The notes beneath the pieces are model-generated. The model was given only the letters and a program-made list of their open reading frames with translations. It ran no database searches and was not told where the DNA came from. Positions 47,107 through 61,498 of a stretch of 64,000 bases of DNA are shown in pieces. Both the position numbers and the translations under genes were made by a program. The DNA comes from Peribacillus sp. ACCC06369 (GTDB taxonomy: Bacteria > Bacillota > Bacilli > Bacillales > DSM-1321): assembly GCF_030348945.1 (NCBI RefSeq), contig NZ_JAUCEN010000002.1, positions 1,550,001-1,614,000 on the forward strand, written 5' to 3'. Position 1 is the stretch's first letter. The number at the start of each line of letters is the position of its first letter.

Positions 47107-48209
47107 AAAGACAGCTTATTTTAGAAGATGGAACGGTTTTCCTTGGGGAAGCATTCGGAGGGGACGTAGAAAAAATAGGTGAAGTCGTTTTTAACACAGG
47201 AATGACAGGATACCAGGAGATTCTATCCGATCCATCTTATTGCGGTCAAATCGTTACACTTACGTATCCATTGATCGGGAACTACGGGATAAACCGGGAT
47301 GACTTTGAATCCATCAATCCAGCGATAGCAGGATTCGTTGTTAAGGAAACAGCAGAACTTCCTTCTAACTGGCGAAGCCAAACATCCCTAGATGAATATC
47401 TGAAAATGAAGAACATACCTGGAATAAGCGGAATCGATACGAGAAAGCTGACAAGGATCATCAGGAAATCAGGTGCACTTAAAGGAGCGCTCTGCAATAT
47501 CAATAAAGATGCAAAAGAGGTTGTTTCCCAGTTGAAAGCAACGGTGATTCCTTCTAATCAAGTGAAACAGGTTTCAACAAAATCACCTTATTCTAGCCCG
47601 GGCAGAGGCCCGCGGGTAGTTCTTGTAGACTATGGCATGAAGCATGGGATTTTACGTGAGTTGACGAAGCGCGGCTGTGATGTCGTGGTTGTGCCTTATA
47701 ACGTCACTGCCGAGGAAGTGATGCAATATCATCCAGATGGTGTGATGCTTTCAAACGGTCCTGGGGATCCGAAAAGTGTTCATGAGACACTTGAAATGAT
47801 CCGTACAATCCAAACGCAAGTGCCATTATTTGGAATCTGTTTAGGACATCAATTATTCGCACTTGCAAACGGGGCGGATACGGAAAAATTAAAATTCGGC
47901 CATCGAGGTTCAAATCATCCGGTTAAAGACCTTCGCACCGGGAAGATATCCATCACATCTCAAAATCATGGATATACAGTAGAAGAGTTTTCAATTGAAA
48001 AGACTGATCTTATTGTGACACATACAGCATTGAATGACGATACGATTGAAGGACTGCGCCATAAAAAATATCCAGCTTTCACCGTACAATATCACCCGGA
48101 AGCATCACCAGGGCCGGAAGACGCAAACTACTTATTCAATGAATTCTTACAAATGATTGAAGCTGCAAACACCAAGGGGGAAAAAACATGCCAAAACGCA
48201 CTGATATAA
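47103..48209 (+). CDS. pyrAA: carbamoyl-phosphate synthase small subunit (pyrimidine-specific)
   Basis: This glutaminase subunit (CarA, 368 residues) feeds ammonia to the large subunit. The class I glutamine amidotransferase triad is present. The nucleophile Cys lies in [12 protein letters not shown] (around residue 245), and the His and Glu lie in [12 protein letters not shown] (around residue 329). ATG 47103 overlaps the pyrC stop by four bases. The long frame from 47034 is a read-in from pyrC. Being inside the pyr operon under PyrR, this is the pyrimidine-dedicated synthase rather than an arginine one. Confidence 0.97.
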   Translation: MKRQLILEDGTVFLGEAFGGDVEKIGEVVFNTGMTGYQEILSDPSYCGQIVTLTYPLIGNYGINRDDFESINPAIAGFVVKETAELPSNWRSQTSLDEYLKMKNIPGISGIDTRKLTRIIRKSGALKGALCNINKDAKEVVSQLKATVIPSNQVKQVSTKSPYSSPGRGPRVVLVDYGMKHGILRELTKRGCDVVVVPYNVTAEEVMQYHPDGVMLSNGPGDPKSVHETLEMIRTIQTQVPLFGICLGHQLFALANGADTEKLKFGHRGSNHPVKDLRTGKISITSQNHGYTVEEFSIEKTDLIVTHTALNDDTIEGLRHKKYPAFTVQYHPEASPGPEDANYLFNEFLQMIEAANTKGEKTCQNALI

Positions 48210-51200
48210 AAAGCATCCTAGTAATTGGTTCCGGTCCGATCGTCATCGGACAGGCCGCCGAGTTCGATTATGCAGGAACCCAAGCATGTATAGCCTTAAA
48301 AGAAGAAGGTTATCGAGTGATCCTGATCAACTCCAACCCTGCCACAATCATGACTGACAGTGAAATGGCTGATGCGGTCTATATCGAACCGATCACATTG
48401 GAATTTGTCAGCAAAATCATTCGTAAAGAGCGCCCGGATGCACTGTTACCTACCTTGGGCGGACAGACTGGCCTGAACATGGCTGTCGAACTTGCCGAAG
48501 CGGGAATTCTTGAAGAATGCAATGTACAGATCCTTGGGACGAAACTTTCCGCCATCCAACAAGCGGAAGATCGTGACCTGTTCCGTACCCTCATGAACGA
48601 TCTTGGAGAACCAGTACCAGACAGCGACATCATTCATAACTTGGAAGAGGCTTATACATTCGTGGAACGAGTCGGCTATCCGGTCATTGTTCGTCCTGCC
48701 TTCACGCTTGGCGGAACAGGCGGTGGGATTTGTGATGACGAAGAGCAACTGATTGAGATTGTTGAGGGTGGCCTGAAAAGCAGTCCAGTTCACCAATGTC
48801 TGCTAGAGAAGAGCATTGCCGGGTTCAAAGAAGTTGAATATGAAGTGATGCGTGATTCCAATGATAATGCAATAGTTGTATGTAATATGGAAAACTTCGA
48901 CCCTGTCGGTGTCCATACTGGCGATTCGATAGTTGCCGCACCTAGCCAAACTTTAAGTGACAGAGAATATCAAATGCTCAGAAATACGTCTTTGAAGATT
49001 ATCCGTGCCTTGAAAATTGAAGGTGGATGCAATGTTCAGCTTGCGCTAGATCCAAACAGCTATCAATATTATGTCATTGAAGTGAACCCAAGGGTCAGCC
49101 GTTCGTCGGCACTTGCTTCAAAAGCAACAGGTTATCCAATTGCAAAGCTTGCAGCAAAGATAGCAGTTGGTTTGACGCTTGATGAAATGATGAACCCGGT
49201 CACAGGTAAAACCTATGCGAGCTTTGAACCGGCCCTGGACTATGTCGTTACAAAGATTCCGCGCTGGCCTTTTGATAAGTTCGAAAGCGCCAACCGCAGG
49301 CTCGGGACACAAATGAAAGCGACCGGAGAAGTCATGGCAATCGGCCGTACATTCGAAGAATCCATCTTAAAAGCTGTTCGTTCCCTTGAAGCGGGTATAT
49401 ACCATCTTGAATTGAATGACGAGTTTGAGGATGAAAAAATAGAGAAACGGATCCGAAAAGCTGGAGATGAACGGTTATTCTATATCGGCGAAGCATTAAG
49501 AAGAGGGAAGACGATCGAAACCATTCACGAATGGAGCGAGATCGATTTATTCTTCTTGCATAAGTTGAAAAAGATAATCGACTTTGAAAAGGAACTTAAA
49601 GAACATTCCTTTGATAGTGAAGTATTGCAAAAGGCTAAAGAACTAGGGTTTTCTGACAAAACGATTGCAGAAATCTGGGAAGTTCCCGAAATTGACGTCT
49701 ATGAGTACCGGAAAAAGCAAGGGATCATCCCTGTTTACAAAATGGTCGATACATGTGCTGCCGAGTTCGAATCGGAAACACCGTATTTTTATGGAACTTA
49801 CGAAGATGAAAATGAATCCATCGTTACTGACAAGAAAAGTGTCATTGTTCTGGGGTCTGGCCCAATTCGGATAGGGCAAGGAGTAGAGTTTGATTATGCG
49901 ACCGTACATTCGGTATGGGCAATTAAAGAAGCGGGATATGAAGCGATCATCATTAACAACAATCCCGAAACAGTTTCAACGGACTTCAGTATCTCCGACA
50001 AACTTTATTTCGAACCATTGACTCTTGAAGATGTCATGCATGTCATCGATTTGGAAAAACCAGAAGGGGTCATCGTCCAGTTTGGCGGACAGACAGCGAT
50101 TAACCTTGCAGATGGTCTTGTTGAAAGAGGAGTGAAGATCCTTGGTACTTCACTTGAAGACCTGGATAGGGCGGAAAATCGTAATAAATTCGAAAAGGCA
50201 CTTAAGGATTTAGGCATTCCGCAGCCAAAAGGTAAAACCGCAACATCGGTTGATGAAGCGATCGTCATTGCCGAAGACATTGGTTACCCGGTATTAGTAA
50301 GGCCATCGTACGTACTCGGAGGAAGAGCGATGGAAATCGTCTATAAACAAGAGGAATTGCTGCATTACATGAAAAATGCCGTGAAAATAAATCCAGATCA
50401 TCCTGTCCTGATAGACCGCTACTTGACGGGTAAGGAAGTCGAAGTCGATGGCATTTCCGATGGCGAAACGGTCGTTATCCCAGGGATCATGGAGCATATC
50501 GAACGTGCCGGCGTCCATTCCGGTGATTCGATTGCAGTCTATCCGCCTCAAAATTTAACGGAAAAACAAAAAGAAGTAATCATCGACTATACGACCCGAT
50601 TGGCAAAAGGCTTGAATATAATTGGTCTCTTGAACATTCAATATGTCATCAGCAATGAAGAAGTGTATGTCATTGAAGTAAATCCACGTTCTAGCCGAAC
50701 CGTTCCATTCTTAAGTAAAATTACGAATGTGCCGATGGCTAACTTAGCAACGAAGGTCATCTTGGGCCACTCGCTTGAAAGCCAAGGTTACCAATCAGGA
50801 TTAGTGCCAGAACAATCTGGGGTCTATGTGAAAGTGCCGGTCTTCTCTTTTGCGAAATTAAGAGGTGTGGACATTTCGCTTGGACCTGAAATGAAATCGA
50901 CTGGTGAAGTAATGGGGAAAGATAGCACACTTGAAAAGGCTTTATATAAAGGCCTGGTCGCTTCCGGCTTCAAAATTGAAGGGCATGGTTCGGTCTTATT
51001 GACGATATCCGATAAAGATAAGCAAGAGGCGCTGCTTTTAGCAAGACGTTTCCATAATATCGGTTTCAAGCTGATAGCCACCAGCGGAACTGCTGCCCTA
51101 TTGGAGCAATCCGGCATCCCGACTGCAATTGTCGGTAAAATTGGCGAAGAAGGTACAAACCTACTGGATGTTATCCGAAACGGGGATGCACAATTTGTCA

Positions 51201-51390
51201 TTAACACTTTGACCAAAGGAAAGCAGCCGGAACGCGATGGTTTTAGAATCCGACGTGAATCGGTTGAAAATGGAGTGACATGCCTAACATCACTCGATAC
51301 GGCAGAAGCCATTTTAAGAGTGATAGAATCCATGACCTTCTCGGCAGAAGCGATGGGAAAAACGGAAATAAGTCGTGAGGTGAGCTATAT

Positions 51391-51394
<4 letters not shown>
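48188..51394 (+). CDS. pyrAB: carbamoyl-phosphate synthase large subunit (pyrimidine-specific)
   Basis: This is the 1068-residue synthetase subunit, with two homologous ATP-grasp halves. The first starts with [21 protein letters not shown] (around residues 12-32). The second starts with [20 protein letters not shown] (around residues 557-576). A C-terminal MGS-like allosteric domain follows (about residues 935-1068, with [14 protein letters not shown]). It makes carbamoyl phosphate from bicarbonate, ammonia and two ATP. The start overlaps pyrAA by 22 bases and follows AAGGGGG. Its stop overlaps the pyrK ATG. Confidence 0.98.
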
Positions 51395-53789
<2,395 letters not shown>

Positions 53790-53793
<4 letters not shown>

Positions 53794-54425
53794 TAAATCA
53801 AAAGATAGCTGAACATTTATTGGAAATAAAAGCAGTGTACCTACAGCCGAATGACCCCTTTACTTGGGCATCAGGAATTCAATCACCCATTTATTGCGAC
53901 AACCGCTTAACCCTTTCATACCCAGAGGTTCGCAATGAAATAGCGGAAGGTTTGAAAGGATTGATTGAACAGCATTTCCCTGAGGTTGAACTGATCGCAG
54001 GCACTGCAACTGCTGGCATTCCGCATGCTGCTTGGGTGAGTGAAAAATTAAATGCACCGATGTGCTATGTCCGCTCGAAAGCTAAAGAGCACGGAAAGGG
54101 TAATCAAATCGAAGGCCGCGCTGTTCCAGGACAAAAAGTGGTTGTTGTGGAAGACTTGATTTCAACCGGCGGCAGTGTGATTACTGCTGTTAACGCGTTG
54201 AAAGAAGCTGGTTGTGATGTTCTTGGAGTCGTTTCGATCTTTACTTACGAATTGGAAAAGGGAAAAGAAAAATTCGATGCTGCGGGCATCACTAACCACT
54301 CGTTGAGTGACTACTCGACTTTGATAAAAGTCGCTAATGAAAAAGGGTATATCACAGAAGATGAATTGGAAAAGTTGAAAAAATGGCGGGAGAATCCGGC
54401 AGATACCGCTTGGATTTCAGCATGA
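53790..54425 (+). CDS. pyrE: orotate phosphoribosyltransferase
   Basis: PyrE joins orotate with PRPP to form OMP. The PRPP-binding motif is [14 protein letters not shown] (around residues 117-130), and [15 protein letters not shown] is near the N-terminus. The 211-residue length is typical. The ATG at 53790 overlaps the pyrF stop and follows GGGAGGG. It is the last gene of the pyr operon and is followed by a strong terminator. Confidence 0.97.
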
Positions 54426-54473
54426 AAATAGAGGTGACCCAATCACACAGGATTGGGCCACCTCTATTTATTT
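54426..54473. terminator. bidirectional terminator between pyrE and rqcH
   Basis: A long stem AAATAGAGGTG-CCCAATC/GATTGGG-CACCTCTATTT (54426-54444 and 54451-54469, one mismatch) has a six-base loop and flanking A and T tracts. It serves both convergent genes. Confidence 0.93.
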
Positions 54474-54482
54474 ATATACCAT

Positions 54483-56204
54483 TCAATCCTTTACCGCTTC
54501 CTTTAAGCGAATGACGATATCGGCATCTGGTGTAATATATACGGTCTGCTGTTGCTCATAAATCACGAAACCGGGCTTTGAGCCATTCGGTTTCTTAACA
54601 TGGCGAACTTGTGTGAAGTCAACGGGCACTGAGCTCGATTGCTTTGCTTTACTGAAGAAAGCTGCTAATACGGCTGCCTCTTTTATCGTTTTTTCACTTG
54701 GTGATTCATTTCGAATCACAACATGGGATCCAGGGATATCTTTGGTATGAAGCCATATTTCATCACGGCGTGCAAACTTATTCGTTAGATAATCATTTTG
54801 TTTATTATTTTTTCCGACAAAAATGAGATCTCCATCCGTAGCATAATATGTTTCAAGCTGCGGTTTTGCATTTGCAGGCTTTTTCATGCCTTTTTTCTTT
54901 TTTTGCCGAATGTACCCTTCTTCCTGAAGTTCTTCGCGAATCTCCTCTATATCTTTGGGTGAAGCTGATTGGAGCTGCTGATGCAAGGCTTCAAAGTAGG
55001 TCAATTCCAATTTTGTCTTTTCAATTTGTTCTTGAACGACACCGACTGCATTTTTGGACTTTTGGTATCTAGAGAAGTACTTTTGTGCATTATCGGATGG
55101 ATTTTTTAAGGGGTCAAGCGGAATGGTGACCGTATTCTGTTCTTCATCATAATAATTGACGACTTCGATTTCCTTCATGCCTTTTTTCATTTGATATAGA
55201 TTAGCTGTAAGCAGTTCACCGAATAATTGATACTGTTCTCCCCGTTCCGTATCTTTTAATGTACGTTCGAGCTTGCCGATTTTTTTTGAGTTCTTTTCGA
55301 TTTCATTGGAAATGAAACGTTCTACATCCTGACTCTTTTGCTTAACTCGATCTCGTTCTGCCTTTCCGAAATAATAGCGGTCGAGCATCTCGCTTAATGA
55401 AGAAAACGTACGCTGTTTTCCTGTTAGATGCTCTAGTGAAAGCATATAAAAAACTTCTTTATTGCCATCTTGTTTGATCGACGCAGCATATTTATGTTCC
55501 GAGATTTCTTGGATAAGGCCTGAAAAAGCTAATGGAAGGGTGGTGCTGTTGGCTAATCCAGCCCGGTAAACGGCTTCCTTTGCAACCAATGGTGAAATTC
55601 CTGAAAAATGGGCAACAAGCTGTCGATCTAGTTTTCCTGCATTGAAGTCAATATTCTTCCTAATATCGTCTTCAGTAGCATTGAAGGGATTATCCTTTGC
55701 TTGTGCGGGTGGCACCTTATATTCCTGGCCTGGCAATATCGCCCGATAACTGTTCACGGCATGGGAAACATGCTTAATGCTGTCTAAAATCATATTCCGT
55801 TCTTTATCGACTAAAACAATGTTGCTGTGACGCCCCATAATTTCAATGATTAATTGCTTTTGAGAGACATCGCCAAGCTCATTGCGGCCCTTCACCTCAA
55901 AAATGATCATCCTATCAAGTTCATACTGATAAATATCTTCTATCGTATAGCCTTCGAGGTGCTTTCTAAGAAGCATGCAGAACATGGGTGCTTCTTTAGG
56001 ATTTTCATAACTTTCCTCGGTCAATTGCACCCTTGAATAACTTGGGTGTGCCGATAATAAGAGCTTATGGTTCTTACCTCCAGCACGAACAACCAGTATT
56101 ACTTCATTTTTATAAGGCTGATGTACTTTATTGATTCGTCCACCTTTTAATAAAGAAGCGATTTCTTCCGTCATCGCTTTCGTAAATAATCCATCAAATG
56201 ACAT
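54483..56204 (-). CDS. rqcH: Rqc2-homologue RqcH, ribosome-associated quality control
   Basis: RqcH (YloA) binds obstructed 50S subunits and recruits tRNA(Ala) to add poly-alanine degron tails to stalled peptides. The NFACT-N domain at the N-terminus ([19 protein letters not shown]) carries the functionally essential Asp97-Arg98 pair (YELDRMI). A helix-hairpin-helix and coiled-coil middle (about residues 265-440) and the C-terminal NFACT-R domain ([42 protein letters not shown]) follow. The 573-residue length is normal. In B. subtilis the cysH operon separates pyrE and yloA; here they are neighbours. A good minus-strand promoter lies upstream. Confidence 0.96.
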   Translation of the reverse strand: MSFDGLFTKAMTEEIASLLKGGRINKVHQPYKNEVILVVRAGGKNHKLLLSAHPSYSRVQLTEESYENPKEAPMFCMLLRKHLEGYTIEDIYQYELDRMIIFEVKGRNELGDVSQKQLIIEIMGRHSNIVLVDKERNMILDSIKHVSHAVNSYRAILPGQEYKVPPAQAKDNPFNATEDDIRKNIDFNAGKLDRQLVAHFSGISPLVAKEAVYRAGLANSTTLPLAFSGLIQEISEHKYAASIKQDGNKEVFYMLSLEHLTGKQRTFSSLSEMLDRYYFGKAERDRVKQKSQDVERFISNEIEKNSKKIGKLERTLKDTERGEQYQLFGELLTANLYQMKKGMKEIEVVNYYDEEQNTVTIPLDPLKNPSDNAQKYFSRYQKSKNAVGVVQEQIEKTKLELTYFEALHQQLQSASPKDIEEIREELQEEGYIRQKKKKGMKKPANAKPQLETYYATDGDLIFVGKNNKQNDYLTNKFARRDEIWLHTKDIPGSHVVIRNESPSEKTIKEAAVLAAFFSKAKQSSSVPVDFTQVRHVKKPNGSKPGFVIYEQQQTVYITPDADIVIRLKEAVKD

Positions 56205-56447
56205 TCTATTTTTACTTCCTTTACATAAGATTTTCTAAGATACTCATTTTGCTAGGCGTTAGCAATGCATCAGGGCTGTCCATTATAGCTGTAGCGAACT
56301 GGGTGAAAAGCTGCAGTTCAGGTATATTGAATGGATGCTTTTTGTTAGGTTCCTGAGATTAATTGCAAATTTAGACCATTCATCATTAATGGCGGTCGTT
56401 CATTCATTATATTATCCGAATCGTTCTTCTTTCCGCAATTCTGTTTA

Positions 56448-56476
56448 ATTATAGCATTATTTTGGACGAGTCTGAA
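56448..56476 (-). promoter_or_regulatory. sigma-A promoter of rqcH
   Basis: On the minus strand, -35 TTCAGA (56476-56471) and a perfect extended -10 TGCTATAAT (hexamer 56453-56448) are 17 bases apart, about 240 bases before the rqcH start. The rest of the 405-base rqcH-yloB gap (56205-56609) contains no credible gene. I could not assign a clear promoter for yloB in it. Confidence 0.7.
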
Positions 56477-56609
56477 TAATCATGGAAGAAGAGCAGGTTG
56501 TTTTATGTATCGGTAAGCAGGCAGGTGTTGGATGAGTAAAGCAAAGAGCGCCTGTTGAGATGTATACAGGAGCCTATTTCATTCTATTCAAAGGGATGTG
56601 TGATACTTG

Positions 56610-59288
56610 ATGGAGTTCAAGGAAATGAATAATCAAGAAATGGAGAAAGCGCTTCAAACAAACGTTACACACGGTTTGGACGATGATGAAGTAAAGGACA
56701 GGCTGCGTAAGCATGGCTTTAACGAATTGAAGGAAGGAGAAAAACAGTCTGCCATTCTTTTATTTTTCGCCCAATTCAAAGATTTCATGGTCATAGTTTT
56801 ACTTGCCGCGACATTGGTCTCAGGGATATTAGGTGAATATATCGATGCGATTGCCATCATGGCGATTGTTTTTTTGAATGGATTACTTGGGTTTTTTCAA
56901 GAACGGAAGGCAGAAAAATCCCTGGATGCCCTAAAGGAAATGGCAGCGCCGCAAGTTAACGTTCTTCGGGATGGCCAATGGCTGAAAATCCCTTCAAGAG
57001 AAGTCGTTATAGGGGATATCCTGAAATTCTCGAGCGGTGACCGAATTGGTGCCGATTTACGGATCATCGACCATTCAAGCCTTGAAATAGAAGAGTCTGC
57101 ACTTACCGGCGAGTCTCTTCCCGCCGTTAAATGTTCCGATCCGTTGATGAATGAGGTCGAAGGTATTGGTGATCAGGAAAATATGGCTTTTATGGGAACG
57201 ATGGTTACAAGAGGAAATGGAGTCGGAATCGTAATCGCTACAGGTATGAACACGGCGATGGGCAAGATTGCGGACCTCCTGCAGACTGCAGAAACAAAAG
57301 AAACACCTCTTCAACGGAGGTTGGAGCAGCTAGGGAAAATTTTGATCGTCACGGCTTTAATATTAACCGTAATCGTGGTCCTGACTGGCGTCATTCAAGG
57401 GCATGACCTCTATACGATGTTTTTGGCCGGGGTATCCTTGGCTGTTGCAGCGATTCCCGAAGGCTTGCCAGCCATTGTGACCGTAGCCTTGTCTTTAGGC
57501 GTTCAGCGTATGATCAAACAAAAAGCGATAGTCCGCAAGCTTCCTGCCGTAGAAACGCTTGGCTGCGCAACGGTGATTTGCTCAGATAAGACAGGTACAC
57601 TGACACAAAACAAAATGACAGTGACGAAGGTTTGGAGTGGAGGAAAAACTTGGAATGTCGGCGGGACTGGTTATAATCCTGTCGGAGAGTTTTCTTTAAA
57701 TGGAGTTTCAGTTGCCCCGAAAAACCATAATGCCTTGCTTCAAATGATTACTTTCGGCATGCTCTGTAACAAAGCTGAGTTAAACGAGAATGGTAAACAA
57801 TTTATATTGGACGGTGATCCGACAGAAGGGGCGATGTTGGTCGCAGCCATGAAAGCGGGTTTGACGAGGGAACACTTGTCTAAGAAGTTTACGATAGTCA
57901 AGGAGTTTCCATTTGACTCGAGCCGCAAAATGATGAGTGTCATAGTGAAGGATGAAAAAGATAATCATTTCGTCATCGTAAAAGGGGCACCTGACGTATT
58001 GATCGCCCAGTCCGACACGATTCTTTGGGAAGGAAAGTCGGAAATATTGAATCAGAGGAGTATGGAAAGGGTGCAACAGGACATGAATGAGCTTGCCTCA
58101 CAGGCACTTCGAATGATTGCCGTTGGTTATAAACCCCTTTCAAAAGGAACGATTTTGCTTCATGAAACCGAAGCTGAGCACAATTTAACCTTCATGGGAC
58201 TGCAGGGCATGATCGATCCCCCACGTCCGGAAGTGAAGCAGGCAGTTAAGGAATGCCGGGATGCCGGGATCAAAACTGTCATGATTACTGGCGACCATGT
58301 CATAACCGCAAAGGCAATAGCTAAAGAACTTGGTATTTTAAAAGGAAAAGACCGTGTACTTGAAGGACGGCAATTGGCGGACATGGAAGTCGGGGAACTT
58401 GAGGAAGTTGTTGAAAGTGTTTCGGTATTTGCCCGCGTTTCCCCGGAACATAAGTTAAAAATAGTAAAAGCCTTGCAAAATAAAGGACATGTCGTTGCAA
58501 TGACAGGGGATGGTGTCAATGATGCACCTGCGATAAAATCAGCGGATATCGGTATATCCATGGGTATCACGGGGACTGATGTCGCTAAGGAAGCTTCCTC
58601 CTTGATTTTGGTTGACGATAATTTTGCCACCATTAAATCGGCCATCAAAGAAGGCAGGAATATTTATGAAAACATAAGGAAGTTCATCCGTTATTTGCTT
58701 GCCTCAAATGTTGGGGAGATTTTGGTCATGTTTTTTGCGATGCTATGTGCCTTGCCACTGCCTTTGATACCAATCCAGATCTTATTCGTAAACCTTGTTA
58801 CGGACGGACTGCCTGCGATGGCGTTGGGCTTGGATTCGGCAGAAGAAGATGTAATGAAAAGAAATCCACGAAATGCTAACGAAGGTGTTTTCGGAAGAGG
58901 GCTTGGCTGGAAAATCATCTCACGCGGTTTTCTGATTGGGATATCTACATTGATAGCATTTTATGTGGTATACCGTTCAAATCCGGATAACCTTGCTTAT
59001 GCACAAACAATCGCATTCGCTACCCTGGTATTAGCTCAACTAATACATGTTTTCGATTGCCGAAGTGAACGTTCGATCTTCTCGAGAAACCCATTCGGTA
59101 ACCTATATCTAGTCGGGGCGGTACTGTCCTCCCTATTATTAATGATTGCCGTCATGTATGTGCAGCCCTTGCAAACAATCTTCCATACGGTACCGATTTC
59201 GGGAAGGGATTGGCTATTGGTAATAGGAATGGCATCGATCCCAACTTTTTTACTGGCTGGAACCTTTTTAGCAAGAAAAGCACAATGA
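56610..59288 (+). CDS. yloB: calcium-transporting P-type ATPase YloB
   Basis: This is an 892-residue P2A-type ATPase with the expected layout. An N-terminal cation ATPase domain is followed by membrane pairs, the actuator motif LTGESLP (around residue 170) and the PEGLP motif in membrane helix 4 (around residue 285). The phosphorylation site is CSDKTGTLTQNK (around residue 328). KGAPD lies in the nucleotide domain, and the hinge is MTGDGVNDAPAIK. In B. subtilis YloB is a Ca2+ pump, expressed during sporulation and linked to spore calcium. The ATG at 56610 aligns with the remembered B. subtilis N-terminus; a TTG at 56607 overlaps it. Confidence 0.95.
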   Translation: MEFKEMNNQEMEKALQTNVTHGLDDDEVKDRLRKHGFNELKEGEKQSAILLFFAQFKDFMVIVLLAATLVSGILGEYIDAIAIMAIVFLNGLLGFFQERKAEKSLDALKEMAAPQVNVLRDGQWLKIPSREVVIGDILKFSSGDRIGADLRIIDHSSLEIEESALTGESLPAVKCSDPLMNEVEGIGDQENMAFMGTMVTRGNGVGIVIATGMNTAMGKIADLLQTAETKETPLQRRLEQLGKILIVTALILTVIVVLTGVIQGHDLYTMFLAGVSLAVAAIPEGLPAIVTVALSLGVQRMIKQKAIVRKLPAVETLGCATVICSDKTGTLTQNKMTVTKVWSGGKTWNVGGTGYNPVGEFSLNGVSVAPKNHNALLQMITFGMLCNKAELNENGKQFILDGDPTEGAMLVAAMKAGLTREHLSKKFTIVKEFPFDSSRKMMSVIVKDEKDNHFVIVKGAPDVLIAQSDTILWEGKSEILNQRSMERVQQDMNELASQALRMIAVGYKPLSKGTILLHETEAEHNLTFMGLQGMIDPPRPEVKQAVKECRDAGIKTVMITGDHVITAKAIAKELGILKGKDRVLEGRQLADMEVGELEEVVESVSVFARVSPEHKLKIVKALQNKGHVVAMTGDGVNDAPAIKSADIGISMGITGTDVAKEASSLILVDDNFATIKSAIKEGRNIYENIRKFIRYLLASNVGEILVMFFAMLCALPLPLIPIQILFVNLVTDGLPAMALGLDSAEEDVMKRNPRNANEGVFGRGLGWKIISRGFLIGISTLIAFYVVYRSNPDNLAYAQTIAFATLVLAQLIHVFDCRSERSIFSRNPFGNLYLVGAVLSSLLLMIAVMYVQPLQTIFHTVPISGRDWLLVIGMASIPTFLLAGTFLARKAQ

Positions 59289-59305
59289 AATATGATATAA
59301 TCTTT

Positions 59306-59346
59306 AAGGTGGTAGAGTCTTGCTCTATTGCCTTTTTATTTTTTTG
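59306..59346 (+). terminator. Rho-independent terminator after yloB
   Basis: AAGGTGGTAGAG (59306-59317) pairs in RNA with CTCTATTGCCTT (59323-59334) using three G-U pairs. A long T-run follows. Confidence 0.78.
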
Positions 59347-59445
59347 TAGTATTTTATTTGTAAGCTAAAGTTTTCGTGCTGTAGCTATTATATAAATGAA
59401 TGTAAACGTCAAATTACTACATTATGTTTGATAGGATGTGGAACC

Positions 59446-60321
59446 ATGGTTACCAGTATGACGGGCTATGGAAGAGAAGAAGCGGAAAACGAACAGGTCA
59501 AGATTTTTGCCGAAATTAAGACAGTGAACCATCGTTTTTGTGAATATACGATTCGAATGCCGCGCCAGCTTTTGGTTTTGGAAGAAAAGGTGAAGAAAAA
59601 GGCGAATCAATACATAAGAAGGGGACGGGTGGAAATCTTCATTACTGTGGAAGGTGAGAGCCTGGTTTCCAAAAAGGTGAAGATCGATTGGGATCTTGCT
59701 GATCAATATGTGGGTTTGATGGATGAAGTCAAGGGAAAATACAATCTGGAAAGTTCCATTACATTACAGGATATGCTGCAACTTGAGTCGATTTTCGTGA
59801 CGGAAGAAGTACCTGCGGTTCCTGTAGTTTTGGAATCCCTGTTATTGAAGGCTGTTACGGGGGCATTGGAAAATCTGAAAAAAATGCGGACTCTGGAAGG
59901 TCAGGAACTGGCCTTGGACATGAAACACCAGCTTGAAAAGTTTGGTGAGATTGTTGCAGGAGTCAAAAACTATGCACCTTCAGTCGTCGGGAAATATAAA
60001 GCCCGGTTGGAAATCAAGCTAGCCGAGTTGACGGAGGGATTGATTGAAGATAGCCGTATTGTGACGGAAGCGGCCATTTTCGCTGATAAATGTGATATAA
60101 ATGAAGAACTGACCAGACTCGAAAGCCATATACAGCAATTTTCAAGGACGCTTACCCATAGTGAACCAATTGGAAGAAAACTCGACTTCCTTGTTCAGGA
60201 AATGAACAGGGAAGTCAATACGATTGGATCAAAGGCAAATGATTCGGCCATTACCAAAGAAGTGGTGGAAATGAAAAGTCTGCTTGAAAAATTAAAGGAA
60301 CAGGTTCAAAATATCGAGTAG
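59446..60321 (+). CDS. yloC: YicC-family endoribonuclease YloC
   Basis: This 291-residue protein has the YicC N-terminal domain (MVTSMTGYGREE, VNHRFCEYTIRMPRQL) and the C-terminal DUF1732 domain (ADKCDINEELTRLESHIQQF, GRKLDFLVQEMNREVNTIGSKAND). E. coli YicC and B. subtilis YloC have been characterised as metal-dependent endoribonucleases. I chose the ATG at 59446 because the family begins with M-x-x-SMTG(Y/F)G. The frame from 59428 adds an unrelated stretch. It heads the yloC-remA-gmk-rpoZ cluster. Confidence 0.94.
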   Translation: MVTSMTGYGREEAENEQVKIFAEIKTVNHRFCEYTIRMPRQLLVLEEKVKKKANQYIRRGRVEIFITVEGESLVSKKVKIDWDLADQYVGLMDEVKGKYNLESSITLQDMLQLESIFVTEEVPAVPVVLESLLLKAVTGALENLKKMRTLEGQELALDMKHQLEKFGEIVAGVKNYAPSVVGKYKARLEIKLAELTEGLIEDSRIVTEAAIFADKCDINEELTRLESHIQQFSRTLTHSEPIGRKLDFLVQEMNREVNTIGSKANDSAITKEVVEMKSLLEKLKEQVQNIE

Positions 60322-60375
60322 TCGGTTTATGATGAACCTAACAAGGTGACAATAGAATATGAATGGGGGACAAAA

Positions 60376-60639
60376 ATGTCAATTAAGCTCATTAATATTG
60401 GTTTTGGGAATATCGTTTCCGCAAACCGGATCGTATCCATCGTGAGCCCTGAATCGGCTCCGATTAAAAGGATTATCCAAGACGCCCGAGACCGCGGATC
60501 CTTAATAGATGCTACATATGGTAGAAGAACTAGGGCCGTTATAATTACAGACAGCGACCATGTCATCTTATCTGCCGTTCAACCGGAAACGGTTGCCGCA
60601 CGGCTTCAAGATAGAGATGACAGCGTAGAAGAGGGGTAA
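60376..60639 (+). CDS. remA: extracellular matrix regulator RemA
   Basis: RemA is a DNA-binding protein that activates biofilm matrix operons (eps, tapA) and osmoprotection genes in B. subtilis, forming ring-like oligomers. The 87-residue protein is nearly identical to the family over [23 protein letters not shown] and [20 protein letters not shown], the DNA-contacting part. The ATG at 60376 ([12 protein letters not shown]) is eight bases after a G-rich site. The longer frame from 60346 is rejected. gmk follows ten bases later. Confidence 0.96.
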   Translation: MSIKLINIGFGNIVSANRIVSIVSPESAPIKRIIQDARDRGSLIDATYGRRTRAVIITDSDHVILSAVQPETVAARLQDRDDSVEEG

Positions 60640-60643
60640 CTGA

Positions 60644-61264
<621 letters not shown>

Positions 61265-61267
61265 ACT

Positions 61268-61474
61268 ATGTTATATCCATCAATTGATTCACTATTACTT
61301 AAAATCGATTCAAAATACTCGCTTGTATCAGTGGCAGCTAAACGTGCCAGGGAAATGCAAATTAAAGATAATTGCCTTATAACCAAACCGGTCTCCCATA
61401 AATCCGTAGGTCGTGCCCTTGAAGAAATTCATTCAGGTAAATTGACTTACGATAATTCTTACGAAGAAAACTAA
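61268..61474 (+). CDS. rpoZ: DNA-directed RNA polymerase omega subunit
   Basis: This 68-residue omega subunit supports assembly of the beta' subunit. It has the conserved N-terminus [30 protein letters not shown] and the [15 protein letters not shown] segment. GGAGGCGG at the end of gmk is the ribosome-binding site. Gmk, omega and the downstream coaBC-priA keep the standard Bacillus order. A long stem-loop element follows. Confidence 0.96.
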   Translation: MLYPSIDSLLLKIDSKYSLVSVAAKRAREMQIKDNCLITKPVSHKSVGRALEEIHSGKLTYDNSYEEN

Positions 61475-61498
61475 GAGAACACATAAGCTTGACCTATC

